Origin: Defluviicoccus sp.
GTDB lineage: Bacteria; Pseudomonadota; Alphaproteobacteria; MPNO01
Reading direction: 5' to 3'
DNA: 44,632 nucleotides
NCBI GenBank assembly: GCA_028820505.1
Contig: JAPPIT010000092.1
Span: 19,166 to 63,797 of the forward strand
Below are positions 25,489 through 35,313 of the stretch, in pieces. The position numbers and the translations under genes are program-made. The notes below the pieces were generated by a model. The model worked only from the letters and a program-made list of their open reading frames with translations, ran no database searches and was not told the DNA's origin. How positions within the stretch are numbered: the first letter of the stretch is position 1; each line of letters starts with the position of its first letter.

Positions 25489-26697
25489 CTAGACCGGATT
25501 TGCCGCCGGCGACACGGTGCGGGGAAGCATCAGGACAGCGGCCAGGATGCAACCCGCCGCCACGGCCATCACGGCGAACAGCGCCGAGAACCCCCAACTC
25601 GCGTGGATCCCCGCGATGACCGGAATCGTGGAAGCCATCACCGAGAAGGTCACGATGTAGCGGATGGCGTAGAGTCGGCTGCGCCACGCACTGCTCGCGA
25701 TGCGGCCCACGAGAACGTCGTTGATGGGGATCTGCCCGAACACGACGAGCATGAAGGCCAGGGCGACGACAAGCGCGGCAAGCCCGGTGAGCTGGTACAT
25801 GACCGCGAACAACACCGCCTGAAGCCCGGCGACGAAGGCGAACACGGTGCGCACCGAACGGCGGTCGACGAGATAGCCCACCACCAGCTGCGCCAGCCCC
25901 GCCACCCCGAAGACCAGGAACGCATAGCCGCCGATCTCAGTCGCGGATCCGGCGAGTCCGGCGAGCCGCTCATCGAACACCTTCGGCAGCGCGAAGGTCG
26001 TGCTCTGGAAGATTAGCCCGCCGATAGCGGTCGTAAACACGATGATCGACAAGACGCGGAGGAACGCCGCGCGTCCGATCGACGACACGCCCGCACCGGG
26101 CGATCGGACGGCCGTTTCGCCCGTACGCCCCACCGCGCTTCCGGCGCGTCCGGCCCACAGGAACCCCGCGTAGCCGATACCGATCGCGATGGAGACGGCA
26201 CCCGGCAGGACGAACGCGCTGCGCCAGCCGCCGGTGTCGATCAACCAGCCGGTAAGCAAGGCCGCCGCGGCCACCCCGAGATTGCCGAACACACCGTTGA
26301 TCGCAAGCGGGATGCCGGTCTTCTCCCGGCCCTCGACGACCAGCGCGAGTCCGACCGGATGGTAGATCGCGGCGAAAACGCCGATGGTGAACAATCCGAT
26401 CGCCATGCCGATGGGCGTGTCGGCAAGCGCCGTCGCGATGGAGCTCGCGCCGATGCCGGTAAAGAAGACCACCATCATGGCCTCGCGGCTCCACTTGTCG
26501 GCGATCCAGCCGGCGGGGATGGCGCAGATCCCGAAGGCGACGAATCCCGGGGTCGCGTAGGGGATCAGCGCCGCGTAGCTCATCCCCCACTCGCCGGCCA
26601 GCCGCAGCGCGGCCACCGTCGCGAAGATCAGCATGAACAGGTGGTCGAAGAAATGCCCGACATTGAGAAAGAGGAAGTTGAGGCGCTGGCGCGGCAC
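25489..26697 (-). CDS. MFS transporter
   Basis: A 402-aa major facilitator superfamily permease with about 12 membrane segments. The cytoplasmic loop motif after TM2 reads PAGWIADKWSRE, a variant of the G-x-x-x-D-R/K MFS motif A. The GTG at 26697, eight bases below the stop of the nitronate monooxygenase gene, is taken as start because NFLFLNVGHFFDHLFML begins TM1. Substrate unknown; the sequence resembles general anion or metabolite exporters and not the sugar-porter group. Confidence 0.82.
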   Translation of the reverse strand: MPRQRLNFLFLNVGHFFDHLFMLIFATVAALRLAGEWGMSYAALIPYATPGFVAFGICAIPAGWIADKWSREAMMVVFFTGIGASSIATALADTPIGMAIGLFTIGVFAAIYHPVGLALVVEGREKTGIPLAINGVFGNLGVAAAALLTGWLIDTGGWRSAFVLPGAVSIAIGIGYAGFLWAGRAGSAVGRTGETAVRSPGAGVSSIGRAAFLRVLSIIVFTTAIGGLIFQSTTFALPKVFDERLAGLAGSATEIGGYAFLVFGVAGLAQLVVGYLVDRRSVRTVFAFVAGLQAVLFAVMYQLTGLAALVVALAFMLVVFGQIPINDVLVGRIASSAWRSRLYAIRYIVTFSVMASTIPVIAGIHASWGFSALFAVMAVAAGCILAAVLMLPRTVSPAANPV

Positions 26698-26704
26698 GGC
26701 TCGA

Positions 26705-27697
26705 CTACCCCGGGCGCGGCGCCGCGGCCAGCGCCTCGATCGCTTCGGCCACAATCCGCTCGACCAGCGCGCCGGCCCCGGGCCGGTCGGCGATCAGATC
26801 CAGCCCCTCGCCGGCGAAGGTGACCGCCGTATCCGTATGGCCTTCGCGCTGGGCCGCGAAAAAGCGTTCCTGCAGCGCGGGCCCCTCAGCGCGGAGTTCG
26901 TCGTCTCGGCCGTGCCACCTATCGGAGAAGGCGTTGCGGATCGCCCGGCCGGTCCAGGGTTCGGGCCAGACGAGGCGGCGCGCGGTATCGAAGACCCTGG
27001 TGCGAAGCGTGTCGTCGCCTCCGGAGCGTTCGATCAGCGCCTTCTGATTCTCGTGGCCGAGCGCCTCGGGCGTCGCCCAGAACCGGGTGCCAATCAGAGC
27101 CGCCTCGGCGCCCAGCACCAGCGCGGCGGCGAGGCCCCGTCCGTCCGCGATCCCACCCGCGGCGGCGACCGGCACGGGAGCCACGGCATCGGCGACCGCC
27201 GGCACCAGCGGCAGCGTCGCCCGGTCGGCCCCGTGCCCGCCGGCCTCGGTCCCCTGGGCAACGACGATCTGGGCACCCTGCGCGGCCGCCTCCCGCGCAT
27301 CCCTCAGCGTCTGGACCTGGCAGATCAGCGCGGCGCCGGCGTCCCGTATTTTCACGGCGTAAGGGGCGATGTCCCCGAAGGACAGCATGACCGCGCCCGG
27401 CTCCCTTTCCAGCGCGGCGTCGAGCGCGCCCGGCCGCTTGTCCAGCGCCCAGGTGATGAAGCCGATTCCGACCGACCGGTTGCCCGCCTTGTCGAACTCG
27501 GCGCCGATCCACTCGTCGGAGCCCCAGCCGAGCGCGGGATCGGCGTAGCCGGCGCCGATGAGCCCCAGCCCGCCGGCCGCCGAGACCGCGCCCGCAAGCG
27601 CGCCGCCCGAGACCCCGCCCATCGGGGCGAGAAGGATCGGGTGGTCGATGCCCAGGAGGCGCGTGATCGCGGTGGGGAGTTTCTTGCGCTCGGACAT
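26705..27697 (-). CDS. Nitronate monooxygenase (2-nitropropane dioxygenase family)
   Basis: A 330-aa FMN-binding TIM barrel of the nitronate monooxygenase class. It opens LLGIDHPILLAPMGGVSGGALAGAVSAAGGLG and carries the conserved GTEAGGHGADR with the catalytic-type histidine, then the phosphate-site strands (VAAAGGIADG, EAALIGTRFWATPEA). The ATG at 27697 matches the fold start. Enzymes of this class oxidise propionate 3-nitronate, a toxin of plants and fungi; family annotation often over-predicts that activity. Confidence 0.85.
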   Translation of the reverse strand: MSERKKLPTAITRLLGIDHPILLAPMGGVSGGALAGAVSAAGGLGLIGAGYADPALGWGSDEWIGAEFDKAGNRSVGIGFITWALDKRPGALDAALEREPGAVMLSFGDIAPYAVKIRDAGAALICQVQTLRDAREAAAQGAQIVVAQGTEAGGHGADRATLPLVPAVADAVAPVPVAAAGGIADGRGLAAALVLGAEAALIGTRFWATPEALGHENQKALIERSGGDDTLRTRVFDTARRLVWPEPWTGRAIRNAFSDRWHGRDDELRAEGPALQERFFAAQREGHTDTAVTFAGEGLDLIADRPGAGALVERIVAEAIEALAAAPRPG

Positions 27698-27758
27698 TAC
27701 GGGCTTGCGGGCACGTACGAATCGGATCGGCGGAGTCGAAGCTCGGCGGCTCCCTGCA

Positions 27759-28760
27759 CTAAGCGGCCGGCGATGCCCAGGCGAGCCGGGCCGCCGATCC
27801 CACGGGCCGGACCTCCGCGTTCTCGAGCTGGCCCCTGTCGCGCAGCGCACGATGGACCCTGGGCAGGTTGTAATGCGGCACCGAGGGGTAAAGGTGGTGC
27901 TCCAGATGGTAGTGGACGTGGTGGGGAAAGATCAGCCACATCAGCCATCCCGGTCCCAGATTGGTGCGCGCGTCGTGCCAGACGTCGCCGGTCTCGGTGG
28001 TCATCCCGTGTTCGAGGATCGAACGGAAGCGCAGGAGCGGCTGGAGCAGGCACCAGAGCGGGATCGCCCAGAGCAGCAGATACTCGCGGAAGAAGCCGAA
28101 GGCGAGCGCGGCGGCCGGCAGGGCCACATGGAACGCCGCCACCGCCCAGCGGTCGTTCAGCGCGTCGCGGCGCAGCTTCGGCGAGGTGTCGCCCAGCGGA
28201 TCGCTCTTCGTCCCGTCGATCCGGGCAGCGGCCGGCGCCCCCCAGAAATAGGCATATGTCTTCCACGCCGTGAGCCCCAGGACATCCCGAAGCAGCTTTC
28301 CGGCGAGATAGGCCCGGCCGCGCGGATAACCGCCGTGGATGGGCGTGTCGGGGTCCTGCCTGCCGAACAGGTGGTTGTGGTGCAACCGGTGGATCACCCG
28401 GTAGGAGAACATCGAGATCCCGCCCGGCGTCGCGCACAGCCGGCCGACCAGATCGTTCAGCCAGCGTGTCTCGTAGAGCCGGTAATGCACCGCCTCGTGG
28501 GCCAGTATGAAGAGCGCCTGCGCCCGCGTCGCCAGAAGGATCATGCAAGGCGCGATCACCCACCATTCCGGAAACCGGATCGCGAGCGCCATCAGAAGCG
28601 CGACTTCGAGCCACGTCCGTACCACGGACAGGGTGGAACGCACCGGGTCGAGCCGCGTCAGTTCCCTGATGAGCGCGGGGTCGAGCCCGCGGCGGTCGCC
28701 GAGATCGTCGCGGAACTCGTCGCGCTCGAGCCCGGACGGCTCCGGTGGGATGCCGTTCAT
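27759..28760 (-). CDS. Membrane fatty-acid desaturase/hydroxylase
   Basis: A 333-aa membrane di-iron enzyme with all three histidine boxes: HEAVH (88-92), HRLHHNH (124-130) and HHVHYHLEHH near 278-287. Four hydrophobic segments surround them in the usual order. It would introduce a double bond or hydroxyl group into an acyl chain using O2 and an electron carrier. No electron-transfer partner is adjacent. It sits 61 bases upstream of the nitronate monooxygenase start, same strand. Confidence 0.87.
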   Translation of the reverse strand: MNGIPPEPSGLERDEFRDDLGDRRGLDPALIRELTRLDPVRSTLSVVRTWLEVALLMALAIRFPEWWVIAPCMILLATRAQALFILAHEAVHYRLYETRWLNDLVGRLCATPGGISMFSYRVIHRLHHNHLFGRQDPDTPIHGGYPRGRAYLAGKLLRDVLGLTAWKTYAYFWGAPAAARIDGTKSDPLGDTSPKLRRDALNDRWAVAAFHVALPAAALAFGFFREYLLLWAIPLWCLLQPLLRFRSILEHGMTTETGDVWHDARTNLGPGWLMWLIFPHHVHYHLEHHLYPSVPHYNLPRVHRALRDRGQLENAEVRPVGSAARLAWASPAA

Positions 28761-28824
28761 GCCGCAAGCATATCCCAGGGACGCGGGAAATCGAACAGTT
28801 CGCGCAGGTGCCGCGCAATGCCCC

Positions 28825-30132
28825 TCAATACGCCGCGTCGCGGCCTTCAGCTATCGCGATCTCCCGCGCGTTCGGATTGACCGAGGGCCGGAAGGGCATC
28901 TCCACGACCGTTCCGTCATCCGGCTGTCCCGGCGTCGTTGCGTAGGCCGGGGGCAGCCATACCTTCACCCGGGTTCCCAACGCCGCCATGGCGCAGGGGA
29001 CGTAACCCATCGCGATGTTGGTTCCCAGTTCGGGGGAATACCAGGGCGAGGTGACGTAGCCGACGGGTTTTCCGCCGTCGGCCGCCGAAATCAGCCAGAA
29101 GTCCGGCGCGTAGTCCTCGATCGGCCTTCCTTCCAGGACGAGGCCCACGAGCACCGACTTGAACGGAGGTCTGCCCGCCTCGACCAGCGCGCGGACCTCT
29201 TCGAGACGCGCCCTGCCGATATAGTCCGCTTCCTTGGTGCGCGGCACCTGGTAGCCCAGATTGCATTGGAACGGCAGGGTCTCGGCATCCATGTCCTGGC
29301 CCCAGGACAGGATGCCGGCCGCGATCCGGCGGTGATGCGCGGGCGCAATCACCATGAGATCGTGCGCCCTGCCGGCTTCCAGGATGGCGTTCCACAGCTT
29401 TTCGGCGTCGAGCGTCGCATTGCGCAGGTAGAACTCGTAGCCCTTCTCGCCGGTAAACCCGGTCTGGGACACGACGACGTCGCAACCGGCCACGCGGGCT
29501 TCCATGAGGCCGTAGGAAGGCAGGCCGCGAACGTCCCCGCCGACCAGATCGGCCATGAGATCTGCGGATTTCGGTCCCTGGATCTGCAACGGGCAGACGT
29601 CGATCTCGTCGATTTCCACATCGGCTCGGATGCCGACGTTCACGCCCTGCAGCCAGAACATGACGTCGGAATCGGACAGGCTGAACCAGAACTCGTTCTC
29701 CGACAGACGGAGCAGCACCGGGTCGTTGAGTATCCCGCCCTTCTCGTTGCACAGGATCACGTACCTGCCGTTCATCGGCCGGATACGGGTCGCGTCACGC
29801 GTGATGACGTAGTCGACGAAAGCCTCGGCGTCGGGTCCGGCCACGCGGATCTGGCGCTCCACGGCGACGTTCCAGAGAGTCACGTGGTCGACCAGCGCCC
29901 GGTATTCGACCATCGCGCCCCCGTCCTCGGGCCTGACATAACCGCGCGGGTGATAGATGCGGTTATAGACGGTCGCGCGCCAGCATCCCGCCTCGTGCGA
30001 CAGATGCCAGTAGGGCGACTTGCGGACCCGCGTCGATATGAGCAGTTCGGTGGGCGTCGGACCCGACTGGCGCAGGTTGATCGGGACCTTGCGGTCGGAC
30101 TGGTCGACCGTGTCCTCGTAGTTCACCGTCAT
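28825..30132 (-). CDS. GcvT-family aminomethyltransferase-like protein
   Basis: A 435-aa protein related to the glycine-cleavage T protein, a tetrahydrofolate-dependent methyl or methylene acceptor. An N-terminal extension (1-75) precedes the GcvT core (VTLWNVAVERQIRVAGPDAEAFVDYV, TGFTGEKGYEFYLRN) and the C-terminal barrel (LVGLVLEGRPIED, GYVTSPWYSPELGTNIAMGYV). It is longer than ordinary GcvT (about 365 aa), nearer demethylase relatives such as DmdA or LigM. It is divergent from a dimethylglycine-dehydrogenase-like gene with a 103-base gap, which suggests a shared demethylation role. Confidence 0.82.
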   Translation of the reverse strand: MTVNYEDTVDQSDRKVPINLRQSGPTPTELLISTRVRKSPYWHLSHEAGCWRATVYNRIYHPRGYVRPEDGGAMVEYRALVDHVTLWNVAVERQIRVAGPDAEAFVDYVITRDATRIRPMNGRYVILCNEKGGILNDPVLLRLSENEFWFSLSDSDVMFWLQGVNVGIRADVEIDEIDVCPLQIQGPKSADLMADLVGGDVRGLPSYGLMEARVAGCDVVVSQTGFTGEKGYEFYLRNATLDAEKLWNAILEAGRAHDLMVIAPAHHRRIAAGILSWGQDMDAETLPFQCNLGYQVPRTKEADYIGRARLEEVRALVEAGRPPFKSVLVGLVLEGRPIEDYAPDFWLISAADGGKPVGYVTSPWYSPELGTNIAMGYVPCAMAALGTRVKVWLPPAYATTPGQPDDGTVVEMPFRPSVNPNAREIAIAEGRDAAY

Positions 30133-30235
30133 CGCACATTTCCCGAATGGCGGCGGTCGTCAGGGTCGATGGTACAATCGCTCTGGAGGATCGGGCAATC
30201 GCCTGGACAGGTTCGTCTCCCCGGGGGAGGAGGTC

Positions 30236-32671
30236 GTGAAGACACACGCAAGGGCCGTGGTGATCGGCGGCGGTGTGGTCGGCGTCTCGACGCTCTACCA
30301 CCTTGCGAAGAAGGGCTGGTCGGACGCGGTCCTGTGCGAACGCACGGAACTCACCGCCGGGTCGACCTGGCATGCCGCGGGTCTCTTGCCGCTGTTCAAC
30401 ATGAGCTACAGCGTCGGCCAGCTGCACAAATATTCGGTCGACCTCTACAAGACCCTGCCGGCGGAAACCGGTCAGGACGTGAGCTTTCACGTGACCGGGA
30501 ACCTCCGGCTCGCCACCGACGAGGAGCGCATGGACGAGTACCGCAAGTACTGCGGTACCGCCAACACGATCGGCGTGCCGTTCGAGATCGCGACGCCCGC
30601 CGAAATCGCCGAGCTCTGGCCGCTGTGCGACACCGATGGGCTGGTCGGCGCGCTCTACCATCCCGATGACGGCCATATCGCGCCGGCCGACGTGACCCAG
30701 GCGATGGCGACCGGCGCGCGCGACATGGGGGCGGAAATCTACCACGACACCGCGGTCACCGCGGTGGAACAAAGGCCCGGCGGAGAGTGGCTGGTCAGGA
30801 CGGGGCGGGGCGACATCGTCTGCGAGCACGTGGTGTGCGCGACCGGCAATTACAGCTGGCACACCTCGCGGATGCTCGGGATTTACATCCCGGCGATCCC
30901 GGTCGAGCACCAGTACATCGTCACCGAAGAGGTTCCGGAACTGGTCGAGCGGCACCGCCAGGGTCTTCCGGAGATGGCGGTGCTGCGCGAACCGGACGCG
31001 TCCTACTATCTCAGGGAAGAACGCCAGGGCTACATCCTCGGACCCTACGAAAAGGGTGCGCCGGCCCGCTTCTGGGACGGCGTTCCGGACAGCTTCGAGC
31101 GCGATCTGTTCCCCGGCGACCTCGACCGGCTGATGCCTCACCTGGAGGCCGCCATCGCCCGGGTGCCGAGCTTCGAGCGGGCGGGCATCAAGGACATCGT
31201 CAACGGTCCGATCGCCTATACGCCGGACGGCAGCCCGCTGGTCGGCCCGGCGTGGGATCTCCGCAACGTGTGGCTCAACGAGGGCCACAGTTTCGGCATC
31301 ACCGCGGCGGGCGGGGCCGGCTGGCAGCTCGCGGAATGGATCGTCGAAGGCGAGCCGTCGATCGACATGATGGATGTCGATCCGCGCCGTTTCGGCGCCT
31401 ACGCCAACACGCCCTATGTCCGGGTCAAGAACGAGGAGGCATACGAGCACGTCTTCATCGTCCACTATCCGGATGAGGAACGGCCGGCCGCGCGCCCGGC
31501 CAAGACCAGCCCGATCCACGACATGCTCGACGGCATGGGCGCGGTCTGGGGCCAGCGCTACGGCTGGGAGCGGCCGAACTGGTTCGCGCCGGCCGGGGTC
31601 GAGCGGGCCGACGTCTGGAGCTTCCGGCGGACCAACTATTTCCCGCACGTGGCGCGGGAACACCGGAACGTGCGCGAGAATGTCGGGATCGTGGACATCA
31701 CCAGCTTCTCCAAGTTCCTGGTTTCGGGACCGGGCGCCGAAACCTGGCTCGATCGCCTCCTGTGCCGCCGCCTGCCGAGGGCGGTCGGGCGCATCAACCT
31801 GTCGCACGCGCTGACGCCGCGCGGGGGCGTGCGTTCGGAATTCACCGTGATGCGGGACGGCGAGCAGAGCTTCTATCTGGTGAGCTCCGGCGCGGCGGAA
31901 CGCTATGACGGCGACTATCTGGCGAAGAATCTGCCGGCCGACGGCAGCGTTCGGCTGGACAACCTCACCACCTCCCACGCGACTCTGGTCGTCGCCGGGC
32001 CCAATGCCAGGGCGGTCATGGCGAAGATCGCCGAGGCCGATCTCGACACCGAGTCCTTCCCTTGGCTGACCGGGCGGCACACCCATGTCGGCCTCGCGCC
32101 GGTGCGCCTGATGCGGATCAACTTTCTCGGCGAGCTCGGCTGGGAAATCCACCATCCGGTGGAGTACCAGCGGCATATCTTCCTCCAACTGCTGCGCGCG
32201 GGCGCGGAATTCGATATCGGCCAGTGCGGCATGCGGGCAATGGATTCGCTCAGGATCGAGAAGTCTTACCGCATGTGGGCGCAGGACCTGACCCGCGAAT
32301 ACACCGTCCTGGAAGCGGGGCTCGGACGGTTCGCGGCGCTGGACAAGGGAGACTTCGTCGGCCGCGACGCGCTGATCCGCCAGCGCGCCGAAGGCGTGCC
32401 GCGGGAGTTCGTCACGCTGGAGGTGAACGATGTCGACGATGCGGATCCGATCGGCAACGAGCCGCTATGGCGCGGCGGCACCATGGTGGGGCGCGCGACC
32501 TCCGGCGCCTACGGTCACTTCACCGGCAAGTCGCTCGCGATCGGCTACGTCGATGCCGGCCATGGCGATATCGGAACCGGGCTCGAAATCGAAATCCTCG
32601 GAAGCCGCTATCCCGCGCGCGTGATACCCGAGTCGCCGCACGATCCGGATAACGAACGGCTGAGATCGTGA
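30236..32671 (+). CDS. Dimethylglycine/sarcosine dehydrogenase-like flavoprotein with GcvT domain
   Basis: An 811-aa two-part enzyme. Residues 1-375 form a FAD-dependent amine oxidase domain with GGGVVG at 11-16 and STWHAAGLL at 43-51; H46 corresponds to the histidine covalently linked to FAD in dimethylglycine dehydrogenase. Residues 440-805 are a GcvT-like tetrahydrofolate domain that captures the released one-carbon unit. The start is GTG with a strong GGGGGAGGAGG site. Substrate (dimethylglycine, sarcosine or another N-methyl compound) cannot be fixed from sequence. Confidence 0.88.
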   Translation: MKTHARAVVIGGGVVGVSTLYHLAKKGWSDAVLCERTELTAGSTWHAAGLLPLFNMSYSVGQLHKYSVDLYKTLPAETGQDVSFHVTGNLRLATDEERMDEYRKYCGTANTIGVPFEIATPAEIAELWPLCDTDGLVGALYHPDDGHIAPADVTQAMATGARDMGAEIYHDTAVTAVEQRPGGEWLVRTGRGDIVCEHVVCATGNYSWHTSRMLGIYIPAIPVEHQYIVTEEVPELVERHRQGLPEMAVLREPDASYYLREERQGYILGPYEKGAPARFWDGVPDSFERDLFPGDLDRLMPHLEAAIARVPSFERAGIKDIVNGPIAYTPDGSPLVGPAWDLRNVWLNEGHSFGITAAGGAGWQLAEWIVEGEPSIDMMDVDPRRFGAYANTPYVRVKNEEAYEHVFIVHYPDEERPAARPAKTSPIHDMLDGMGAVWGQRYGWERPNWFAPAGVERADVWSFRRTNYFPHVAREHRNVRENVGIVDITSFSKFLVSGPGAETWLDRLLCRRLPRAVGRINLSHALTPRGGVRSEFTVMRDGEQSFYLVSSGAAERYDGDYLAKNLPADGSVRLDNLTTSHATLVVAGPNARAVMAKIAEADLDTESFPWLTGRHTHVGLAPVRLMRINFLGELGWEIHHPVEYQRHIFLQLLRAGAEFDIGQCGMRAMDSLRIEKSYRMWAQDLTREYTVLEAGLGRFAALDKGDFVGRDALIRQRAEGVPREFVTLEVNDVDDADPIGNEPLWRGGTMVGRATSGAYGHFTGKSLAIGYVDAGHGDIGTGLEIEILGSRYPARVIPESPHDPDNERLRS

Positions 32672-32708
32672 CGGCCTGCCCAAGGCCCGTGCGATCACAG
32701 ACGGAGCG

Positions 32709-33143
32709 CTAGTCGCCGTAGAGTTCGAGAAGATTGCCGTCCGGATCGTGGAAGAACACCAGCCTTCCCACCCCCTGGCCCGGTTCGGGCGGCAGGATGT
32801 CGGAAGAAAATTCCACACCGGCATCGCTGAGCCGCCTGTGCACGGCATCGATGTCGTCGACCGTGAACGCGATGTAGCGAACGCCACGGTGGGAATCGAC
32901 CAGCCCTTTGGTCGGTTCCGGCGTGCCTTTTACCTCCACGAGCTTCAGTGCGAGCGGGCCGGTGCGGAAGGTCCGGAAGCGGAATCCCCTGGCGGAGAAA
33001 CCGCCGCGCACCGCTTTTTCATCGGACACCGTCACACGCTTTATTTCCTCCATCCCCATGACATCCCGGTAAAACCGGACCGACCTTTCGAGATCCTCGA
33101 CGACCAGCGCCAGAAAGATCGGCGCGTCCCGCTGGATTTCCAT
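32709..33143 (-). CDS. VOC superfamily (glyoxalase/extradiol-type) protein
   Basis: A 144-aa vicinal-oxygen-chelate protein with the paired beta-alpha-beta-beta-beta modules: APIFLALVVEDLERSVRFYRDVMGM at the start and RYIAFTVDDIDAVHRRLSDAG in the second half, ending FHDPDGNLLELYG. The C-terminal glutamate in LLELY is the usual metal ligand. It is convergent with the dehydrogenase and divergent from the Rieske oxygenase. A lyase, isomerase or resistance role is possible. Confidence 0.8.
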   Translation of the reverse strand: MEIQRDAPIFLALVVEDLERSVRFYRDVMGMEEIKRVTVSDEKAVRGGFSARGFRFRTFRTGPLALKLVEVKGTPEPTKGLVDSHRGVRYIAFTVDDIDAVHRRLSDAGVEFSSDILPPEPGQGVGRLVFFHDPDGNLLELYGD

Positions 33144-33249
33144 CGGTCTTCCCCTCTTCGGTCCGGCGCCGCGGTTGAAGCGCTACCGGCCACTGTTATC
33201 ATGCGCGGGAAATAGTACCGCGGATCGGACGTTCGACGGGAGAACAAGA

Positions 33250-34389
33250 ATGGGAGAACGTCAACCGGTCGTCGACGAGCTTGGCAGCCGCTGGCCGCGT
33301 TACGAAGAAGCCGTACTCGGTTACCGCCATTACTGGTATCCGGTGTTGGAGTCGCGCAAGCTCCGGAAACGCCCCCATCCGCTTACGCTGCTGGGCGAAA
33401 AGATCGTCCTGGTTCGCGACGGCGGGAAGGTCTACGCGCTCAACGACCGCTGCCTGCACCGCGGTATTCCGTTGTCCATGGGCAGGCGCGAGTTCCCCGG
33501 CAGCATCACCTGCTGTTATCACGGCTGGACATACGACCTGGCCAGCGGCGAAGTGGTTGCCGCGCTGACCGACGGTCCCGATTCTGCGGTCTGCGGCCGC
33601 CCCGGGCTTCGGGTCCGGACATACCCGGTCGAGGAACGGGCGGGACTGATCTGGATCTATGTCGGCGACGAGCCCCGGCTGCCGGTCGAGGAAGATATCC
33701 CGGAATCCCTGCTGCGCCCCGACGCGGTCGTCGAGCCGATGGTCGATCTGCGCGATGGAAACTGGCGCTATGCGATGGAAAACGCGGTCGACGACGCCCA
33801 TGCCAAGTGCCTGCACCGGTACAATCTGTGGTTTTTCTTCACCCGACTGCCGGGATACGGAACCGGCGCGCGGATGACGCCTACGGACGACGGCAAGTGG
33901 CTTCGCCGCGTGAGCACGCCGGAGTTCCGGCCGGCCGACTACCCGGGTCTCGGCAAGTGGCCGAAATACGGTTTCTGGCGCTGGCGCGGCCGTCGCGTGA
34001 AAGCGGACAAGGGCACCGGCAGCAATATTCTCGGGGGCGCCTGCCTGCCCGGGATCTTTTCCGTCGGACATGAGAACTGGGAGGATTTCCAGATCTTCGT
34101 GCCCGTCGACGAGGATCGTCACCTGATGCTCCAGGTCTCGGTCCGCCACACCAGGGGCCTGGGCGCCTTGCTGTGGCGGCTGCGCTACTGGACCTACATC
34201 CGCCTCATCCACCACATCATGTTCAACCGTTGGGAGGACGGTCGGGTCGTTCCGGTCATGAGCGAGCCCGAGCACCTGTTCCGCCCCGACATGGCGATCG
34301 TGCACTGGCGCCAATGGTGCCACGAGAACGCCCGCCGCTCGCCCGCGGAGGCCGCATCGGTCCGGCCCGCGGAGCTCGAGGCAGGGTGA
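33250..34389 (+). CDS. Rieske non-heme iron oxygenase, alpha subunit
   Basis: A 379-aa ring-hydroxylating or demethylating oxygenase. The Rieske ligands are C68-x-H70 (CLHRG) and C88-x2-H91 (CCYHGW). The mononuclear iron motif is N178-x2-D181/D182, H184-x4-H189 (ENAVDDAHAKCLHR). The ATG at 33250 was chosen over in-frame codons upstream because the conserved region begins there. No reductase or ferredoxin gene lies beside it; the small Rieske protein at 18568 could serve. The stop overlaps the next gene (GTGA). Confidence 0.86.
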   Translation: MGERQPVVDELGSRWPRYEEAVLGYRHYWYPVLESRKLRKRPHPLTLLGEKIVLVRDGGKVYALNDRCLHRGIPLSMGRREFPGSITCCYHGWTYDLASGEVVAALTDGPDSAVCGRPGLRVRTYPVEERAGLIWIYVGDEPRLPVEEDIPESLLRPDAVVEPMVDLRDGNWRYAMENAVDDAHAKCLHRYNLWFFFTRLPGYGTGARMTPTDDGKWLRRVSTPEFRPADYPGLGKWPKYGFWRWRGRRVKADKGTGSNILGGACLPGIFSVGHENWEDFQIFVPVDEDRHLMLQVSVRHTRGLGALLWRLRYWTYIRLIHHIMFNRWEDGRVVPVMSEPEHLFRPDMAIVHWRQWCHENARRSPAEAASVRPAELEAG

Positions 34390-35276
34390 AAATCGTCGTA
34401 ACCGGCGGAAGCGGCAAGGCGGGCCGGCCGCTGGTCGAAGAGCTGGCGTCCGACGGGAGCCGGAACGCAAGCCACGATGTGCTGGTGTTCGACAGGGCAC
34501 CGATGGCCGAGCGCGACGGCGTGCGTTTTCTTCGGGGCGAGATCCAGGATCTCGGGCAGGTGTACGGCGCGCTCGCCGGCGCCGATGCGGCGATCCATCT
34601 CGCCGGCATCCACACCCACGGCATCGTGTCCGACGAAGAGACCTTCCGGATCAACGCGATGGGTACGTTCAACGTGCATCAGGCGGCCTGGCGGCTCGGT
34701 ATCCCACGCGTGGTCACGATGAGCAGCGAGGCGGTGCTGGGATGGGCGCCGGGGTCCTGGGAAAGGGAGCACGTCCCGGCTTACCTGCCGATCGACGAGG
34801 ACCACCCGGTCGGCGCCCAGGACGCCTACGGTCTCTCGAAGGTGGCCTGCGAGGCAATTGCCCGATCCTACGCGGCAAAATCCGGCATGGAGACCGTCAT
34901 CCTGCGGCCTCCCTGGATCGTGTCCGCGGAGGAGCTGGACGGTCTCCGAAACGCCGGCGGCGTGTCGCCCACGCGCTTCGGCCTCTACCATTATATCGAC
35001 GCCCGCGATCTTGCAGCGGCGTGCCGCGCGGCGGTGGAGCGGCCGTTGGCGGGAACCCATACGCTGTTCGTCGGGTCCGGCGAAACCACCGTCGCGGAGC
35101 CCTTGTCGACGCTCTACCCCAGGCTGATGCCCGCGGTCGGCGACAAGGCGAAGGCCCTCACGGGAGTTCGCGGACCGGTCTCGACGGAACGCGCGCGCAC
35201 CCTGCTCGACTGGGCGCCGGAACATTCGTGGCGAGATGGAGGCGAGGTTCGTGACGGCCACGCACGCGCCCGGTGA
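34386..35276 (+). CDS. NAD-dependent epimerase/dehydratase (extended SDR)
   Basis: A 296-aa extended short-chain dehydrogenase. The nucleotide loop is TGGSGKAG (6-13), and the catalytic pair Y148-x3-K152 lies in YGLSK with MSSEAV upstream. The GTG start overlaps the Rieske oxygenase stop by four bases, so the two are coupled. The product of the oxygenase step might be its substrate. The C-terminal half is similar to sugar-nucleotide epimerases, but the operon suggests a catabolic role. Confidence 0.83.
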   Translation: MKIVVTGGSGKAGRPLVEELASDGSRNASHDVLVFDRAPMAERDGVRFLRGEIQDLGQVYGALAGADAAIHLAGIHTHGIVSDEETFRINAMGTFNVHQAAWRLGIPRVVTMSSEAVLGWAPGSWEREHVPAYLPIDEDHPVGAQDAYGLSKVACEAIARSYAAKSGMETVILRPPWIVSAEELDGLRNAGGVSPTRFGLYHYIDARDLAAACRAAVERPLAGTHTLFVGSGETTVAEPLSTLYPRLMPAVGDKAKALTGVRGPVSTERARTLLDWAPEHSWRDGGEVRDGHARAR

Positions 35277-35313
35277 GTGGGGAACGTGACGGGGGTCGCC
35301 GCACGCCGCTCCG

